A stretch of 64,000 nt of DNA from Bradyrhizobium sp. CB82 (GCF_029714405.1 NZ_CP121651.1:186001-250000), one strand, 5' to 3'; shown: positions 30,430 through 40,957, numbered from the stretch's first letter. Translations and numbers: made by a program. The notes: a model not told the origin generated them from the letters alone.

Positions 30430-30687
30430 CCGCCGATGCAATCCGGCAGCGTTTCCGGTGTTCATCACTGCAAGTGGTCTCGTTTAGGTGTCTCCTCTTG
30501 GCGCATCAACAACTGGCGTTTCGTCAAGGCCGTCCGGGTCGGAGAGACGATTACGGCAAGCGTCAAGGTCGAGCACGTCCGCGACGACAAGCCGATCTGC
30601 AAGTTGGAGACCGTGGTCCGCAACGCAAGCGGAGAAGATTGCGTGGTCGGAACCGCGACAACATCAGGATCGGGACAATTGCTCTGA
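30430..30687 (+). pseudogene. MaoC-like hydratase C-terminal fragment
   Basis: The frame ending at 30687 reads INNWRFVKAVRVGETITASV, KVEHVRDDKPICKLETVVRN and ASGEDCVVGTATT, the last strands of a MaoC/hot-dog domain. The N-terminal half with the Asp/His active site is absent. Confidence 0.65.
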
Positions 30688-31523
30688 CCGATTTGGCGAT
30701 GGCTGCGTTCGCGGCAAATTCAGTGCTTGCAGGTTAGCCCTGTCCCATGCTGCGATCGATCCGGCCACATTTACCCTTGTACGCCTTGCGTCAGGCGCGT
30801 GCGTACTGTGCCTCATCCTGTCGCTTCGCCGAAAGCCTGAACCGTCCGGGGGATCGTGGCCCGCATCTGTAGCGCTATTCGCTTATGCGGCCACATTCTC
30901 CTTTGCATATGCCTCTCTGCCGGCCGGAACGGGATCGCTACTTTTGTTTGGTGCGGTTCAGACGACAATGGTCGGCTATGGGCTCGTCCGCGGTGAAAAC
31001 TTATCCGCTTTGCAGTGGTTCGGATTAACAATCGCCGTCGCAGGACTGGCGGCGCTCGTTGCTCCCGGTGCGATGGCGCCTTCAGTGGCGGGCGCGTGTC
31101 TCATGTTGGCTGCCGGCGTTGCATGGGGCGCCTACTCGCTGCTTGGCCGTGGCATTACGGATCCCCTCAGCGCGACGGCCGGGAATTTCCTGCGTTCCCT
31201 GCCAATCGCAATTGGACTTTCTTTGTGCGTCCTATTGTTCGGCACGAACCTCACTGCCATCGGATTCGCTTGTGCGATCCTTTCCGGCGCTGTTGCGTCC
31301 GGGCTTGGCTATACAATCTGGTACGCGGCGCTCCCGGGTCTGTCTGACGCCTGCGCAAGGCGCCTCGCTGCAACTGAGCGTTCCGGTCATCACGGCATTG
31401 GCAGGCGCCTTAGTGCTCGGAGAAGCAATCTCCCTTCGCTTTTCCATATCATCGCTTGCAATACTCGGGGGAATTGCGCTGGTCTTCGCCAGTCGAGAAA
31501 GTGCGCCATCTCGTACCAGTTGA
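30682..31523 (+). pseudogene. EamA/DMT-family transporter with two frameshifts
   Basis: The N-terminal helix TDLAMAAFAANSVLAG ends at a stop at 30737; the protein resumes one frame over (RLALSHAAIDPATFTLVRLA) and runs through most of its ten helices (ALFAYAATFSFAYASLPAGT, LMLAAGVAWGAYSLLGRG). A second shift near 31345 moves the last helices to a third frame (LQLSVPVITALAGALVLGEA, then LAILGGIALVFASRE). All parts are present, so only single-base changes or sequencing errors stand between it and a whole protein. Confidence 0.8.
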
Positions 31524-31615
31524 ATGGCGATCGAAGACGTCACGCTAACTGGGCCGCAAAATGGACTTTGTCAATATGTCCCGGAAATTCGCTTATTGGC
31601 CATGGAGGGGAAGGT

Positions 31616-32235
31616 CTATCGTGCGGGCCGGCCGGATTGGTCCACCACCGTCTCACTAGCATGCTGGTCTAGGTTCTGGTTTCTACTAATTTGCCCTATG
31701 ACCGACGGCGAGCCTGTGGCTGCACCGGTGCTTGCGACTCGTTTGCCGAGAGCTCGGGCGCTCTCTAGTTTCTTGTCATCGATTCCAGGAGAATCAGGTC
31801 CGGTTGTTGCGCTCGCGCCGTATGCGCCGAATGCGCCTCCGGCGCTAACTATCACCATTTGATTCATAAGCAGCGCAGCATGGATGGCCTGCATGGCCGT
31901 TTCTTTGCCGTTAGAGACGGCTGCACCCGTTACGAATGCACCAGCCACCTTGTTGCGCATCTTGGCATCTCGGAATACACCGAACTTCAGGAACCAATTG
32001 TCAAGAAACGCCTTGACCTCGCCTGACACGTTTCCAAAGCAGACCGGCGAGCCAACGATTACGGCGTCCGCCGACAGCAAGTCCTCTGTTGCCACATCGT
32101 TCACTCGTTTCAGGTCGACGGTCGTCCCCGCAACCGACTTGGCACCCTCTGAAACACCTTGGGCCACTTTTCGGTGTTCCCAGTTACCGAGTGGTACGCG
32201 ATCAACACCTTCACTTGACTGGCAGGCGCTTGCGC
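31616..32235 (-). pseudogene. Flavodoxin/WrbA-like protein, frameshifted near the N-terminus
   Basis: The minus strand reads KVLIAYHSVTGNTEK, the FMN phosphate loop, in one frame (near 32165-32210), then continues in another with AQGVSEGAKSVAGTTVDLKR, IVGSPVCFGNVSGEVKAFLD and AIHAALLMNQMVIVSAGGAF. It is a flavoprotein NAD(P)H:quinone reductase-type fold. The shift is at a GAAAAGTGGCCC stretch. The extra residues before the loop (SGQAQAP) could be the end of a leader. Confidence 0.78.
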
Positions 32236-32604
32236 CTGACCGGACAGTGATTTTTCGCCGTCATCTCCTGGGAGTCGTCAGCGAGGCGAATGTTAGCGAA
32301 GTGCTGGGTCCGCCCGAGTGGCTGTATCTTCCTCGCGGGTTCGCGCGTTGGCCGGCGGCAAAGCGTCGCAAGTTCAATGGGCGGCAGTTGGCATCGGGGC
32401 GCGAGTTCGTTGCCAAAGGCCGCGCGGCGGTGCGGGATCTGATTGTTTCAGAGCGATTCTTACAAGAGCAGAACGAGATGAGCTTCCTGTAGCCGATGGG
32501 GAGATCCAAAGCATTGGGTCCTTCCTGACCGTGGCCCGGTGCGGGGTTGCCGTGGCCCGCAATATTTTTGTACTGATAGGTATAAAATAGGAGTCAGAAG
32601 GAAA
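32236..32604. other. Unassigned stretch with an open frame of unknown meaning
   Basis: A plus-strand frame ending at 32492 (PPEWLYLPRGFARWPAAKRR, RDLIVSERFLQEQNEMSFL) is basic and has protein-like composition but no recognised family and no start with a ribosome binding site. It could be the end of a lost gene. Confidence 0.35.
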
Positions 32605-32955
32605 ATGGCAACAATCGCTCAAGCAGCAGCGCACATCTGCTGTGGCCGTTCGAAGGCGCTCGATGGCATGCGCTGCGTGTTCGAGAGGCAAGTGGGGCTG
32701 ATTAGCAAAGAGAAGTCGCCGAACAAGCGCCGCGAGGTGGCGGTCGCGCTCGCGCCTGTGCTCCATGAGTACCAGGCGACATATCTCGAAATTGGTCGCG
32801 CGCTTCGCGTTGTGGACGATGACGTGCTCAGCGCGCGAGCCGATCTGATTTGGCAGGAAATGATGGAAGAGGTCAACGTGGCAGCCGAATGGCCTCGCAA
32901 CGGCGACGACTTCTGGATCAGAATGTGTGAAGCCGTGCCGTCCCACACGGATTGA
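32605..32955 (+). CDS. Hypothetical protein
   Basis: A 116-residue soluble protein, starting at ATG 32605 behind AGAAGGAAA. It is charged and helical (SNKRRE-like and LHEYQATYLEIGRALRVVDD, VLSARADLIWQEMMEEVNVA). No domain was recognised. The good start site and even codon use support a real gene. Confidence 0.55.
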   Translation: MATIAQAAAHICCGRSKALDGMRCVFERQVGLISKEKSPNKRREVAVALAPVLHEYQATYLEIGRALRVVDDDVLSARADLIWQEMMEEVNVAAEWPRNGDDFWIRMCEAVPSHTD

Positions 32956-33121
32956 TGAGGCGGCGTGATGACCGAGGAATCTGCATCCGTTGGAGAAGGC
33001 AATGCTCGACGAAAGGGGTGCGCTGCACAAAGAGGCAAAGAGGAGGGAAACATTCCCCCGCGGTGAAGCCTCAGAGAGCTGACTGTCTCTCGCGAATGAG
33101 ATTCGCGTCGGACGTGCGGGA

Positions 33122-33337
33122 TTGGCAGGTGATCCTCGCTGTTCCTGGCGGCGCGGGTCAAACGAAAACACCAACAGATTGCTGCGCCAGTATCTTCCGT
33201 GTGGCACCGATCTGTCCCTGTATAGCCAGGCCAAGCTCCGCGCGATCGCAAGGCAGCCCAATGAAAGGCCGCGAAAGACCTTGCTCTATCAGACCCCAGC
33301 TGAGAAGTTCGCAGAATGTGTAGCGGCGATCGGTTGA
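33122..33337 (+). pseudogene. IS30-family transposase C-terminal fragment
   Basis: The frame encodes GSNENTNRLLRQYLPCGTDL, SLYSQAKLRAIARQPNERPR and KTLLYQTPAEKFAECVA, the last 60 residues of an IS30 transposase including the NENTNRLLRQY motif around its catalytic Glu. Nothing of the N-terminal part was found upstream. Confidence 0.88.
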
Positions 33338-33451
33338 ACCGGCCACGCAAAGCGGTCGTTCATCCCATTGAGGACGTCGCCCAAGGGCCGGAAGTCATCA
33401 CTTCCTGCAGGCATTTTCTAACTGCAATCAGTGTATGGGCAACCTGGGCGA

Positions 33452-34450
33452 TCATCGTGCTTCGCCAGAGAATTCCTGCCACAGTGCTGACAGCCGGTCG
33501 AATGCGGCTCGCGGCAGTGGGCCGTTTTGAACCGCGGCGAGCGCTTCCTCGAACTGCTGCGGTGTCGCTATACCGACCAAGATAGTACCCATCGCCGGGT
33601 GCGACAGCGCAAACCGCGTGGCGGCTTCGGTCAGGCTGGTGGCAAACCCTTCCTTGACCAGCGGGACGAGACGCCGTGCGCGATCGACATCGGCGTCATA
33701 AGTCATAGCCGAACCAATCGGCTCGGGTGCCGGACTCGCAATCGGGTGACGCTCGGCTGAGCCCGACAGTGCGCCACCTGCCAGCACGCGGATGCCCACT
33801 ACTCCAACGCCGGCCGCCTTGGTGTGATCGAATAATCGTCCATAATCTTGGGCCGGATAGTTCGTCGGCAATTCCTCGGCGGCAGATGGATTGAGCATGT
33901 TGTAGACAATCTGAGCGCTATCGAAGGCGCGCGCATCGACCACTTGATGCAGTGCCTCCGTCTCGCCCACTGCCGTAATTCCGAGGAAACAAGTCTTCCC
34001 TTGCTGACGCAGGCGCTCGAACGCTGGTACCACTTCGCCGAGCACCTGTCGGACGCTCAGCGCCGATCCACCTCCTGTCTCGGTAATCGGATTGTGCAGG
34101 TGAAAGATGTCGACCTGGTCGAGACCTAGTCGCCTTAGACTGCCTTCGAGCGACATCGTTACGGCGTCGGGAATGCGACCGAATTCGCTGGGCGGCAACC
34201 GGACCTTGGTGCCGACGGCCACGTTAGCTGGTTTCAGCTTTTGCAAGACGCGGCCAAGGTTCTTTTCTGATTCTCCATTGCCGTACAGCACCGCGGTGTC
34301 GAAGTAGTTCACGCCAGCGGCGATCGCCCGCGCGATGGTACGCTCCTGCTCGGCAGGATCGCCGCGTACCATAAGTCCACCCACCGCGCCGCAGCCGAAG
34401 CCCAGCACCGAGAGCTGCATTCCCGTACGGCCAAAGGCCCGCAATTGCAT
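33452..34450 (-). CDS. Aldo/keto reductase
   Basis: A complete 332-residue (alpha/beta)8 NADPH-dependent oxidoreductase. The tetrad is visible: Asp and Tyr in FDTAVLYGNGESEKNLGR, Lys in VGTKVRLPPSEF, and His in DIFHLHNPITETGGG. No partner lies in the same operon. The substrate is unknown; this subgroup resembles predicted L-fucose/galactose dehydrogenase-type or general aldehyde reductases. Confidence 0.9.
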   Translation of the reverse strand: MQLRAFGRTGMQLSVLGFGCGAVGGLMVRGDPAEQERTIARAIAAGVNYFDTAVLYGNGESEKNLGRVLQKLKPANVAVGTKVRLPPSEFGRIPDAVTMSLEGSLRRLGLDQVDIFHLHNPITETGGGSALSVRQVLGEVVPAFERLRQQGKTCFLGITAVGETEALHQVVDARAFDSAQIVYNMLNPSAAEELPTNYPAQDYGRLFDHTKAAGVGVVGIRVLAGGALSGSAERHPIASPAPEPIGSAMTYDADVDRARRLVPLVKEGFATSLTEAATRFALSHPAMGTILVGIATPQQFEEALAAVQNGPLPRAAFDRLSALWQEFSGEAR

Positions 34451-35475
34451 TGTTATTCCTCCGACTGCATGCAGCGAGCGGCCAAACAGTCACCGCTCCT
34501 TCCAACAGCCTGACGAATTTCAGTCGTCGCATGTGTCCCGTAAGAACCGGCCTTGCGCTGTCTTCCAAGACTAGCACTTTTCGACTGCCAGACGCGTGAG
34601 AAATGGCTCACATCCTGCCTCAAGTGCTAATCGGGCCAGATATTTGGTAAGGTCAAATGACACCGACTAGGACGGGGTCGATAATTTCCCGTCTCCTCCA
34701 ACGGACATTTTCCGAGCACTCCGACATGTCCGAAGTGCCAGGAGCCGACGTTCCTTACCACGCCTCGCGACCACAAGTGTCCTTGTGGCGCCAGCGCGTC
34801 GAGCAAGATTTTGGTCCCCCTCAAGTCGGGCATGCCGAAGCCCTCGGTGAACCAGCTGCAGATCGGAGCGAGGAGATCACGGGCCTCGGCGTTCCTGCCT
34901 CGGTCGCTTCAATACCACGTACGGATTGTCTGCGATGCAGCAATCTCGTCCGGCGGGTGTCCCTCCAGGTCCGCCGTTCTCTTCCATGGCCGTGCTGAGC
35001 GAGGAATATTTGTGGCCGTGCGGAAGAAGGAGTACCATAACTTCAACTTGCACTGCCGGGTGACATCGTCCTGCCGCTGTTAGGGGCAAACGATGGGTTA
35101 CGCAGGTGCTGTAGCTCCCATCGCTAGTTACCTATCCCTAGCCTCGGCTTGGCTCGCGCCCAAGGTTGGTGGAGCGCGCCGACTGACACAGGCGCGGTTG
35201 GGATATGGTCAGAACTGGCTGCCATGACGGGTGTGCCCCGGGTACCGACGTATTCTATCGCAGCTCGAATAACCGTCTTTGGACAAGCTGGGGACCTGAC
35301 CAACCAGGATGCCAGTTTTGGAGCGCGCCTGCCGACCTGGGAGGTGAGGCTTTTACATGCATTGGCGCCCACCGCAGTCGAGCAAGCAGGCTAAGGCATT
35401 GTTGGCGCCAGCCTGCAAAGGCGGCCACCACGTTGCAATGTGGCTGCCAGGACGACTTGTCAGGAGGAGACAAAC
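34451..35475. other. About 1 kb without a recognisable gene
   Basis: Frames on both strands were read and none has convincing domains. The last 100 bp before 35476 should hold the promoter of the ABC importer; no operator was identified. Confidence 0.45.
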
Positions 35476-36828
35476 ATGCGGTCAGAACGAGAAAGTTCCA
35501 CATCCGCCGTCACACGACGCGGGTTCTTGAAACAGGTGGGCGCCGCGGCTGGAGCCGCGGGCCTGGCGCCGGCGGTTTCGTTGCCGTTTGTGTCTACCGC
35601 TCTTGCACAGACCAAGACGCTAAAGATCCTGCAGTGGAGCCATTTTGTCCCGCAGTACGACAAATGGTTCGATGGTTTTGCAACGGAGTGGGGCAAGAAG
35701 AACGGCGTCACCGTAACCGTTGATCACATCCCGCATCTGGAGCTACCGGCCCGCGCCGCGGCCGAGATTTCTGCGGGAGCGGGACATGACATTTTTGCCT
35801 TCAATGGATCGGGCGGCCCGCACCTGTACGAAAAACATGTCGCTGATCTCGGCAGTCTCGTCAGCGAGGTGGAGAAGAAGCACGGCAAGGTCCACCAGAT
35901 CGGTCGCCAGATCGGATACAACGAGGATACGAATGTCTGGAGCGCCCTTCCGGCCTACTACATCTCGTTCCCCGGCCTCTACCGGAAGGACCTGTGGGAC
36001 GAGATCGGGATGAAACCAGATAGCTGGGAAGATCTCCGTGTCGGTGGCGCCAAGCTGAAAGCGAAGGGCACCCCGATTGGGATCTCGCTTGGGCACTCCG
36101 TCGACCCGAACCTCTCGTACCGCAGCATGCTGTGGAGCTATGGCGCGTCTGAATGCGACCAGACGGGCAAACGCGTCACCATCAACTCCAAGGAGACGCT
36201 CGAGGTCGTGAAGCTCGTTCGCGCCATTTATAAAGATACCATGGAACCGGAGGTCCTGTCCTGGGACGATGCCAGCAACAACCGGTATCTGGCTTCCGGT
36301 CGAGGATCGTGGATTCACAACCCGATCTCTGCATACCGGTCGATACAGAAGGCCACCCCTGAATTGGCCGACAAGATCTACGTCTGGAAGACGCCGGCCG
36401 GCCCTGTGAGTAGGCTCGCGTGTGGATCGCCCAACTCCTACGTCGTCTGGCGTTTCGCGCGCAACAAGGACACGGCAATCGAGTTCCTGCGCTACTGGAC
36501 AGACAATTGGGTCGCAGCCTTCGAGGCGAGCACGGGCTACAATCATCCGCTGTTCGAGAACCTCGTGCCCAAGCCCATGCCGATCTTGTCGAACGACCCT
36601 ACCTCGCACCCGGCCGACAAGCTGCAGGTGCTGGAGACCGCCGACGAGTGGCACGCCACTTATGGCTATCCGGGACCGGCCGGACCTGCCTCGGACGAGG
36701 TCGCGGACAATTTCGTCGTCGTCGACATGATGGCCAAGGCCGCGAACGACAAAGCGACGCCGGAGGAAGCGGTCGCCTGGGCGCAGAAAGAGATCGAGCT
36801 GATCTACAAGAAGTGGTCGGCGGCATGA
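35476..36828 (+). CDS. Sugar-type ABC transporter substrate-binding protein
   Basis: A 450-residue extracytoplasmic binding protein. It has a twin-arginine signal (TRRGFLKQVGAAAGAAGLAP) followed by LKILQWSHFVPQYDKWFDGF. ATG 35476 follows AGGAGGAGA. It heads a four-gene operon with its own ATPase and two permeases. The 7917-9224 protein has the same fold but is not closely similar. The ligand is not evident from sequence. Confidence 0.92.
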   Translation: MRSERESSTSAVTRRGFLKQVGAAAGAAGLAPAVSLPFVSTALAQTKTLKILQWSHFVPQYDKWFDGFATEWGKKNGVTVTVDHIPHLELPARAAAEISAGAGHDIFAFNGSGGPHLYEKHVADLGSLVSEVEKKHGKVHQIGRQIGYNEDTNVWSALPAYYISFPGLYRKDLWDEIGMKPDSWEDLRVGGAKLKAKGTPIGISLGHSVDPNLSYRSMLWSYGASECDQTGKRVTINSKETLEVVKLVRAIYKDTMEPEVLSWDDASNNRYLASGRGSWIHNPISAYRSIQKATPELADKIYVWKTPAGPVSRLACGSPNSYVVWRFARNKDTAIEFLRYWTDNWVAAFEASTGYNHPLFENLVPKPMPILSNDPTSHPADKLQVLETADEWHATYGYPGPAGPASDEVADNFVVVDMMAKAANDKATPEEAVAWAQKEIELIYKKWSAA

Positions 36829-36950
36829 ACCGATGCGAACACCGAGACGAGCGGATAGAGCCGCTCGCCTCGCGGAACGTTCATAGCGAACTGGCAAGCC
36901 GTGGAGGGCAGCTTTAGGCGTTCCCTGTTCAAGGCATGGAGGAAGTGCAG

Positions 36951-37988
36951 ATGGCCGCGGTTGTTGTCAAAGACCTCAGAAAGGTTTTCGGTGACGTCGC
37001 TGCCCTCGATGGTGTCAGTCTATCGGTCCGCGACGGCGAGTTTCTGGTGCTGCTCGGTCCCTCGGGCTGCGGCAAGACGACCTTCCTGAGGATCATCGCC
37101 GGTCTCGAGCGGCAAACGTCCGGCGACGTCCTGATCAACGACGAAATCGTCAATGACATCACGCCACGTGCGCGTGGCGTGGCCATGGTGTTTCAGAGCT
37201 ATGGCCTCTATCCGCACCTGACTGTCGCCAACAACATTGCATTTCCGCTGAGGACGCAGGGCACGCCACGGCCCGAGATCGGGCGCAAGGTCGATTGGGC
37301 CGCCGGCCTGCTCGGGATCGACCACCTGCTTCACCGGCGTCCCCGCCAGCTTTCGGGAGGCGAGCGCCAGCGTGTGGCGCTGGCCCGCGCGCTCGTACGC
37401 AATCCGACGGTGTTCCTGCTGGATGAGCCGCTGTCCAATCTGGACGCGAAGCTGCGGGCAAGCGCACGCAGTGAGCTGAAGCAGTTCCAGCAGAAGGTGG
37501 CAACGACCACCATTTACGTCACGCACGACCAGGTCGAGGCCATGGGCATGGGCGATCGCATCGCGGTTGTCGACCATGGCAGGCTCCGGCAAGTTGGAAC
37601 TCCAAGCGAGATTTACGACCACCCCGCCGACGATTTTGTAGCGAGTTTCCTCGGAACCCCGCCCATGAACCTGATCGAGCATGGCGTTGGACTTTTGGGT
37701 TTTCGGCCGGAGCATTTCCTGCCGCGGGAGATGCTCGACGGAGCCGCGCTCTCCGAGCTGCCCTTCCGCGTCGATCGCATGGAATATCTCGGATCGGAGC
37801 GTATCTTGTACGGCGCGTTGGATGGCTTGCAGGCGAAGCGCGAAGTCACGGCGAAGCTGCCGGCCCACGTTCCGCTGTCTGGCATCCGCGCCGGTGAATG
37901 GCACAAATTTGCGGTTCGCGAAGCGGAGCTGCGCTATTTCGACCGGGACGGTCGGCGTATCGTCGGCCCCAAGGAGCAAGCTCGATGA
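36951..37988 (+). CDS. ABC transporter ATP-binding protein, MalK/UgpC type
   Basis: About 345 residues. Walker A GPSGCGKTT, signature LSGGERQRVALARALV, Walker B VFLLDEPLSNLDAKLR and H-loop YVTHDQVEAMGMGD are intact; a C-terminal TOBE-like domain follows (LGFRPEHFLPREML). ATG 36951 has GGAGGAA six bases upstream; the ATG at 36936 lies within that site. Its stop overlaps the next permease start (ATGA). It might also power the ATPase-less importer at 7.9-11 kb. Confidence 0.95.
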   Translation: MAAVVVKDLRKVFGDVAALDGVSLSVRDGEFLVLLGPSGCGKTTFLRIIAGLERQTSGDVLINDEIVNDITPRARGVAMVFQSYGLYPHLTVANNIAFPLRTQGTPRPEIGRKVDWAAGLLGIDHLLHRRPRQLSGGERQRVALARALVRNPTVFLLDEPLSNLDAKLRASARSELKQFQQKVATTTIYVTHDQVEAMGMGDRIAVVDHGRLRQVGTPSEIYDHPADDFVASFLGTPPMNLIEHGVGLLGFRPEHFLPREMLDGAALSELPFRVDRMEYLGSERILYGALDGLQAKREVTAKLPAHVPLSGIRAGEWHKFAVREAELRYFDRDGRRIVGPKEQAR

Positions 37989-38920
37989 GCGCGATCGCCG
38001 AGGCAGCCGCGCCCCGTCGACCGCCACGATCGCGGTTTACTACTTTCGATCGGCTCGAGGTGCTCGGGCCGCTGTTCATCATCCCTGCAATCCTCTATGT
38101 CGTCGTGCTCGTCGGGTTGCCATTCCTGCTTGCCCTGTATTACAGCGTCAGCGCCTACAGCATCTTCAATCCGAGCTGGACGTTTGTCGGGTTGAAGAAC
38201 TTCCGCGAGGTCATCGACAGCGAGATCTTCCGGCGGACGCTCGCCAACACCCTCATCTTCACGATCAGTGCCCAAATCATCGGCCTGCTGCTCGGCAAGA
38301 TCGGCGCCATGCTCCTCATGCAGGAGTTCCCGGGGCGCCGGCTGGCCCGCGCGCTTATCGTTCTGCCATGGGCAGTACCGGTGTCACTGGCGACGCTGGC
38401 CTGGGTGTGGATGTTCGACTCGCTCTATAGCGTCATCAACTGGACGCTGCTCGCGGCAGGATTGATCGATCCGGCACACCGGCCGCAATGGCTGGGGCAA
38501 GAGGATTTGGCGATGATTGCCGTGGCGACCGTGCATGCCTGGCGATTGTTTCCTTTCGGCGTCGTGATCTTCCTTGCCGGATTCACGTCGGTGCCGCAGG
38601 ATGTGCTCGATGCCGCCACGATCGACGGTGCGGGCTTCTGGCGGCGCAACTATCAAATCATCCTGCCAATCATCGCCCCGATCATCATGATCGCTGTGAT
38701 CTTTGGCACGGTGTTCACCTTTACGGATCTCAGCGTCGTCTATTTGCTGACGAAAGGCGGACCGATCAACAGCACGCAGGTGCTCGGCACGCTGGCGTTT
38801 CAGGTGGGCATCCTCTCGGGCGATGTCGCTCACGGAGCGGCCATTTGTCTGTTCCTGTTCCCCTTCCTCTTGGTCGCAGTGATCCTGCTCTTGCGGTCGC
38901 TGCGGCGGCGGGAGATTTGA
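37985..38920 (+). CDS. ABC transporter permease, MalF type
   Basis: A 311-residue protein with six hydrophobic segments and the EAA-type loop DAATIDGAGFWRRNYQIILP. ATG 37985 overlaps the ATPase stop, indicating coupled translation. It pairs with the permease that follows 2 bp after its end. Confidence 0.94.
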   Translation: MSAIAEAAAPRRPPRSRFTTFDRLEVLGPLFIIPAILYVVVLVGLPFLLALYYSVSAYSIFNPSWTFVGLKNFREVIDSEIFRRTLANTLIFTISAQIIGLLLGKIGAMLLMQEFPGRRLARALIVLPWAVPVSLATLAWVWMFDSLYSVINWTLLAAGLIDPAHRPQWLGQEDLAMIAVATVHAWRLFPFGVVIFLAGFTSVPQDVLDAATIDGAGFWRRNYQIILPIIAPIIMIAVIFGTVFTFTDLSVVYLLTKGGPINSTQVLGTLAFQVGILSGDVAHGAAICLFLFPFLLVAVILLLRSLRRREI

Positions 38921-38921
38921 C

Positions 38922-39767
38922 ATGCCGCGCCTTGCCGGAAAAGTAGTTGGCCAGAGTTCGTTTTATGGCGCGGTGGTTACCCTGGTTGTATTCGCCGCGT
39001 TTCCCTTCTACTGGATGCTGATCACGACCTTCAAGACGGACGGCGACCTCTACAATCTCAAGTCCATCCCTTATTGGTTCAACGCGCGGCCTACGCTCGA
39101 GCATCTCAAGTATTTGTTTGAAGACACGCTGTTCGTGCAGTGGCTGTCCAATTCCGCCCTTATCGGGGTTTGTGTCGTGGCTATCACTCTTCTCGTGGCC
39201 CTGCCGGCCGGCTATGGGTTAGCGCGCATGCCGGGCCGTACCGGCGAAAATCTGAGCATCGGCATCTTCCTGACCTATCTGGTGCCGCCGACGCTTCTGT
39301 TCCTGCCTCTCGCGCGAGTGGTGACGCTGCTCGGACTGCAGGACAGCATGTGGGCTCTTGTCGTTGTCTATCCCACTTTCACCATTCCGTTCTGCACCTG
39401 GCTGCTTATGGGCTTCTTCAAGTCGCTGCCGCGGGAGATCGAGGAGGCCGCAATCGTCGACGGCTGCACTGTTGTGGGGGCCTTCGTGAAAACGGTCCTT
39501 CCTCTTTCGATGCCTGCCATTCTGACCGTGGTGATCTTTGCGTTCACGCTAACTGTGCAGGAGTTCGTGTACGCGCTGACCTTCATCTCCTCTTCCAGCG
39601 AGAAGCCCGTTACTTTGGGAGTCGCGACAGATTTGATCCGCGGAGACATTTTTTATTGGGGCGAATTGATGGGGGCGGCGCTTATTTCCAGCGTCCCGAT
39701 AGCGATCGCCTATAATCTTTTTTTGGACCGCTTCATCAGCGGCATCACGGGGGGCGCGGTCAAATAA
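38922..39767 (+). CDS. ABC transporter permease, MalG type
   Basis: A 281-residue membrane protein with the loop EEAAIVDGCTVVGAFVKTVLP. It is the last gene of the importer operon. A terminator-like hairpin lies 46 bp after its stop. Confidence 0.94.
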   Translation: MPRLAGKVVGQSSFYGAVVTLVVFAAFPFYWMLITTFKTDGDLYNLKSIPYWFNARPTLEHLKYLFEDTLFVQWLSNSALIGVCVVAITLLVALPAGYGLARMPGRTGENLSIGIFLTYLVPPTLLFLPLARVVTLLGLQDSMWALVVVYPTFTIPFCTWLLMGFFKSLPREIEEAAIVDGCTVVGAFVKTVLPLSMPAILTVVIFAFTLTVQEFVYALTFISSSSEKPVTLGVATDLIRGDIFYWGELMGAALISSVPIAIAYNLFLDRFISGITGGAVK

Positions 39768-39812
39768 TCGGCCATTTTTGTACTGCGCTTAGCACGCAAG
39801 GTCAGAGCCGGT

Positions 39813-39833
39813 TGGCACTTCGCAAAAGTGCCA
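39813..39833 (+). terminator. Terminator-like hairpin after the sugar importer operon
   Basis: TGGCACTT (39813-39820) and AAGTGCCA (39826-39833) enclose CGCAA and are followed by TTT. The T tract is short, so efficiency is uncertain. Confidence 0.6.
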
Positions 39834-39864
39834 TTTCCGGACCCATACACCGCAGCAAGCAGCT

Positions 39865-39990
39865 CTATTCGATCAGCTCGTCGGCGCGGGAGGCCAGCGT
39901 CGTGGCACGGAGAGACCAAGCACCTTTGCGGTCTTCGAGTTGATGTCAACTCGAACTTGGTCGGCCGCTCGACCGGCAGGTCGGCAGGCC
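39865..39990 (-). pseudogene. C-terminal tail fragment of an ABC_sub_bind protein
   Basis: The minus strand carries VDINSKTAKVLGLSVP and, in a neighbouring frame, TTLASRADELIE with the natural stop at 39865-39867. This is the third tail-only copy of this family in the window, with a one-base shift near the end. Confidence 0.75.
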
Positions 39991-40042
39991 TCGCACCCTG
40001 AAAATCTTGTCGGCGAAGACGGCGACGCGACGCAGGGGCGCA

Positions 40043-40945
40043 TCAGCGCACCGGCATCTCGTTCTCGATCCAGCCGGTCAACGAAGCGTGCTTGGGCGAC
40101 CAATCCAACTCCGCCCGCGCGCGCCTGCCGCGCACCCGGCTGTTCGAGCCCAGCGAATAGACGGCGTGGCCGAAGCCCACCGCGGCGATGGCGTCGTCGA
40201 TCGGCCAGGGCTGCGGCGCTCCGAGACCGAGGCGCCGGGCGATCGCCGCTGCGGCCTCGGCGAAGGAGGCCTCGCCGTTCTCGACATAGTAGAAGGCGCC
40301 GGCCGGGGCGCGGTCCAGCGCCAGGGCGTAGAGCTCGGCCATGTCCTCGACATGCACGTTCGACCAGATGTTCCGGCCGCGCCCGATATGGTGGACGATG
40401 CCGGTCTGCCGCGCTTGTGCGACCAGGGCCGGGATCTGCACGCTGTCGGCGTACAGCCCGCGACCGGTGCCGTAGATCAGGCTGTTGCACAGCACGACGG
40501 ACCGTAAACCGCCGCCGGCGGCGTCGATGATCAGCCGGTCGATGGCGACGCGCGCTGCCTTGGCCGGCACCGGCTCAATCGGCGTGTCCTCGTCATAGAT
40601 CCGGTCCGAGGCCAGGTCGCCGCGGGCATCGTCGGCCACCACGCTGGTGCCGCTCGTGTGCAGGAACGGCTTGCCGCTGCCGGCTAGGGCGTCAAGGAAG
40701 GCGTCGACCGCGGATCGATCGTCGGAGCTGGCGGCATTGACCACCGCGTCCGCCGCCTTCGCCTCCTGCGCCAGCAGCGCAGTGTCCAAGAGATCGCCCA
40801 GCACCGGCTCGATGCCGAGCGCCTGCAGCCGCGCCGCCTTCTCTGGCGACCGCACCAAGCCGCGGATCCGATGACCCGATGCCTTCAACCGGAGGGCGAC
40901 GGTGCCGCCGATAAAGCCGCTGGCGCCGGTCAGGAAGATGTTCAT
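40043..40945 (-). CDS. NAD(P)-dependent epimerase/dehydratase (extended SDR)
   Basis: A complete 300-residue Rossmann protein: MNIFLTGASGFIGGTVALRL gives the TGxxGxxG nucleotide motif. The usual YxxxK is replaced by a diverged active-site area (SLIYGTGRGLY), as in atypical SDRs of the SDR_a5 type. GC content is higher than in the neighbours. It stands alone and has no known substrate. Confidence 0.87.
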   Translation of the reverse strand: MNIFLTGASGFIGGTVALRLKASGHRIRGLVRSPEKAARLQALGIEPVLGDLLDTALLAQEAKAADAVVNAASSDDRSAVDAFLDALAGSGKPFLHTSGTSVVADDARGDLASDRIYDEDTPIEPVPAKAARVAIDRLIIDAAGGGLRSVVLCNSLIYGTGRGLYADSVQIPALVAQARQTGIVHHIGRGRNIWSNVHVEDMAELYALALDRAPAGAFYYVENGEASFAEAAAAIARRLGLGAPQPWPIDDAIAAVGFGHAVYSLGSNSRVRGRRARAELDWSPKHASLTGWIENEMPVR

Positions 40946-40957
40946 GCCTGTTGCTCC

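Noticed and set aside
30245..30430. A guanidine riboswitch ahead of the Gdx/SugE-type exporter
   Set aside because: I looked for paired ACGG-loop hairpins and for the ykkC-type core and did not see a convincing match; only a covariance-model search could settle this.
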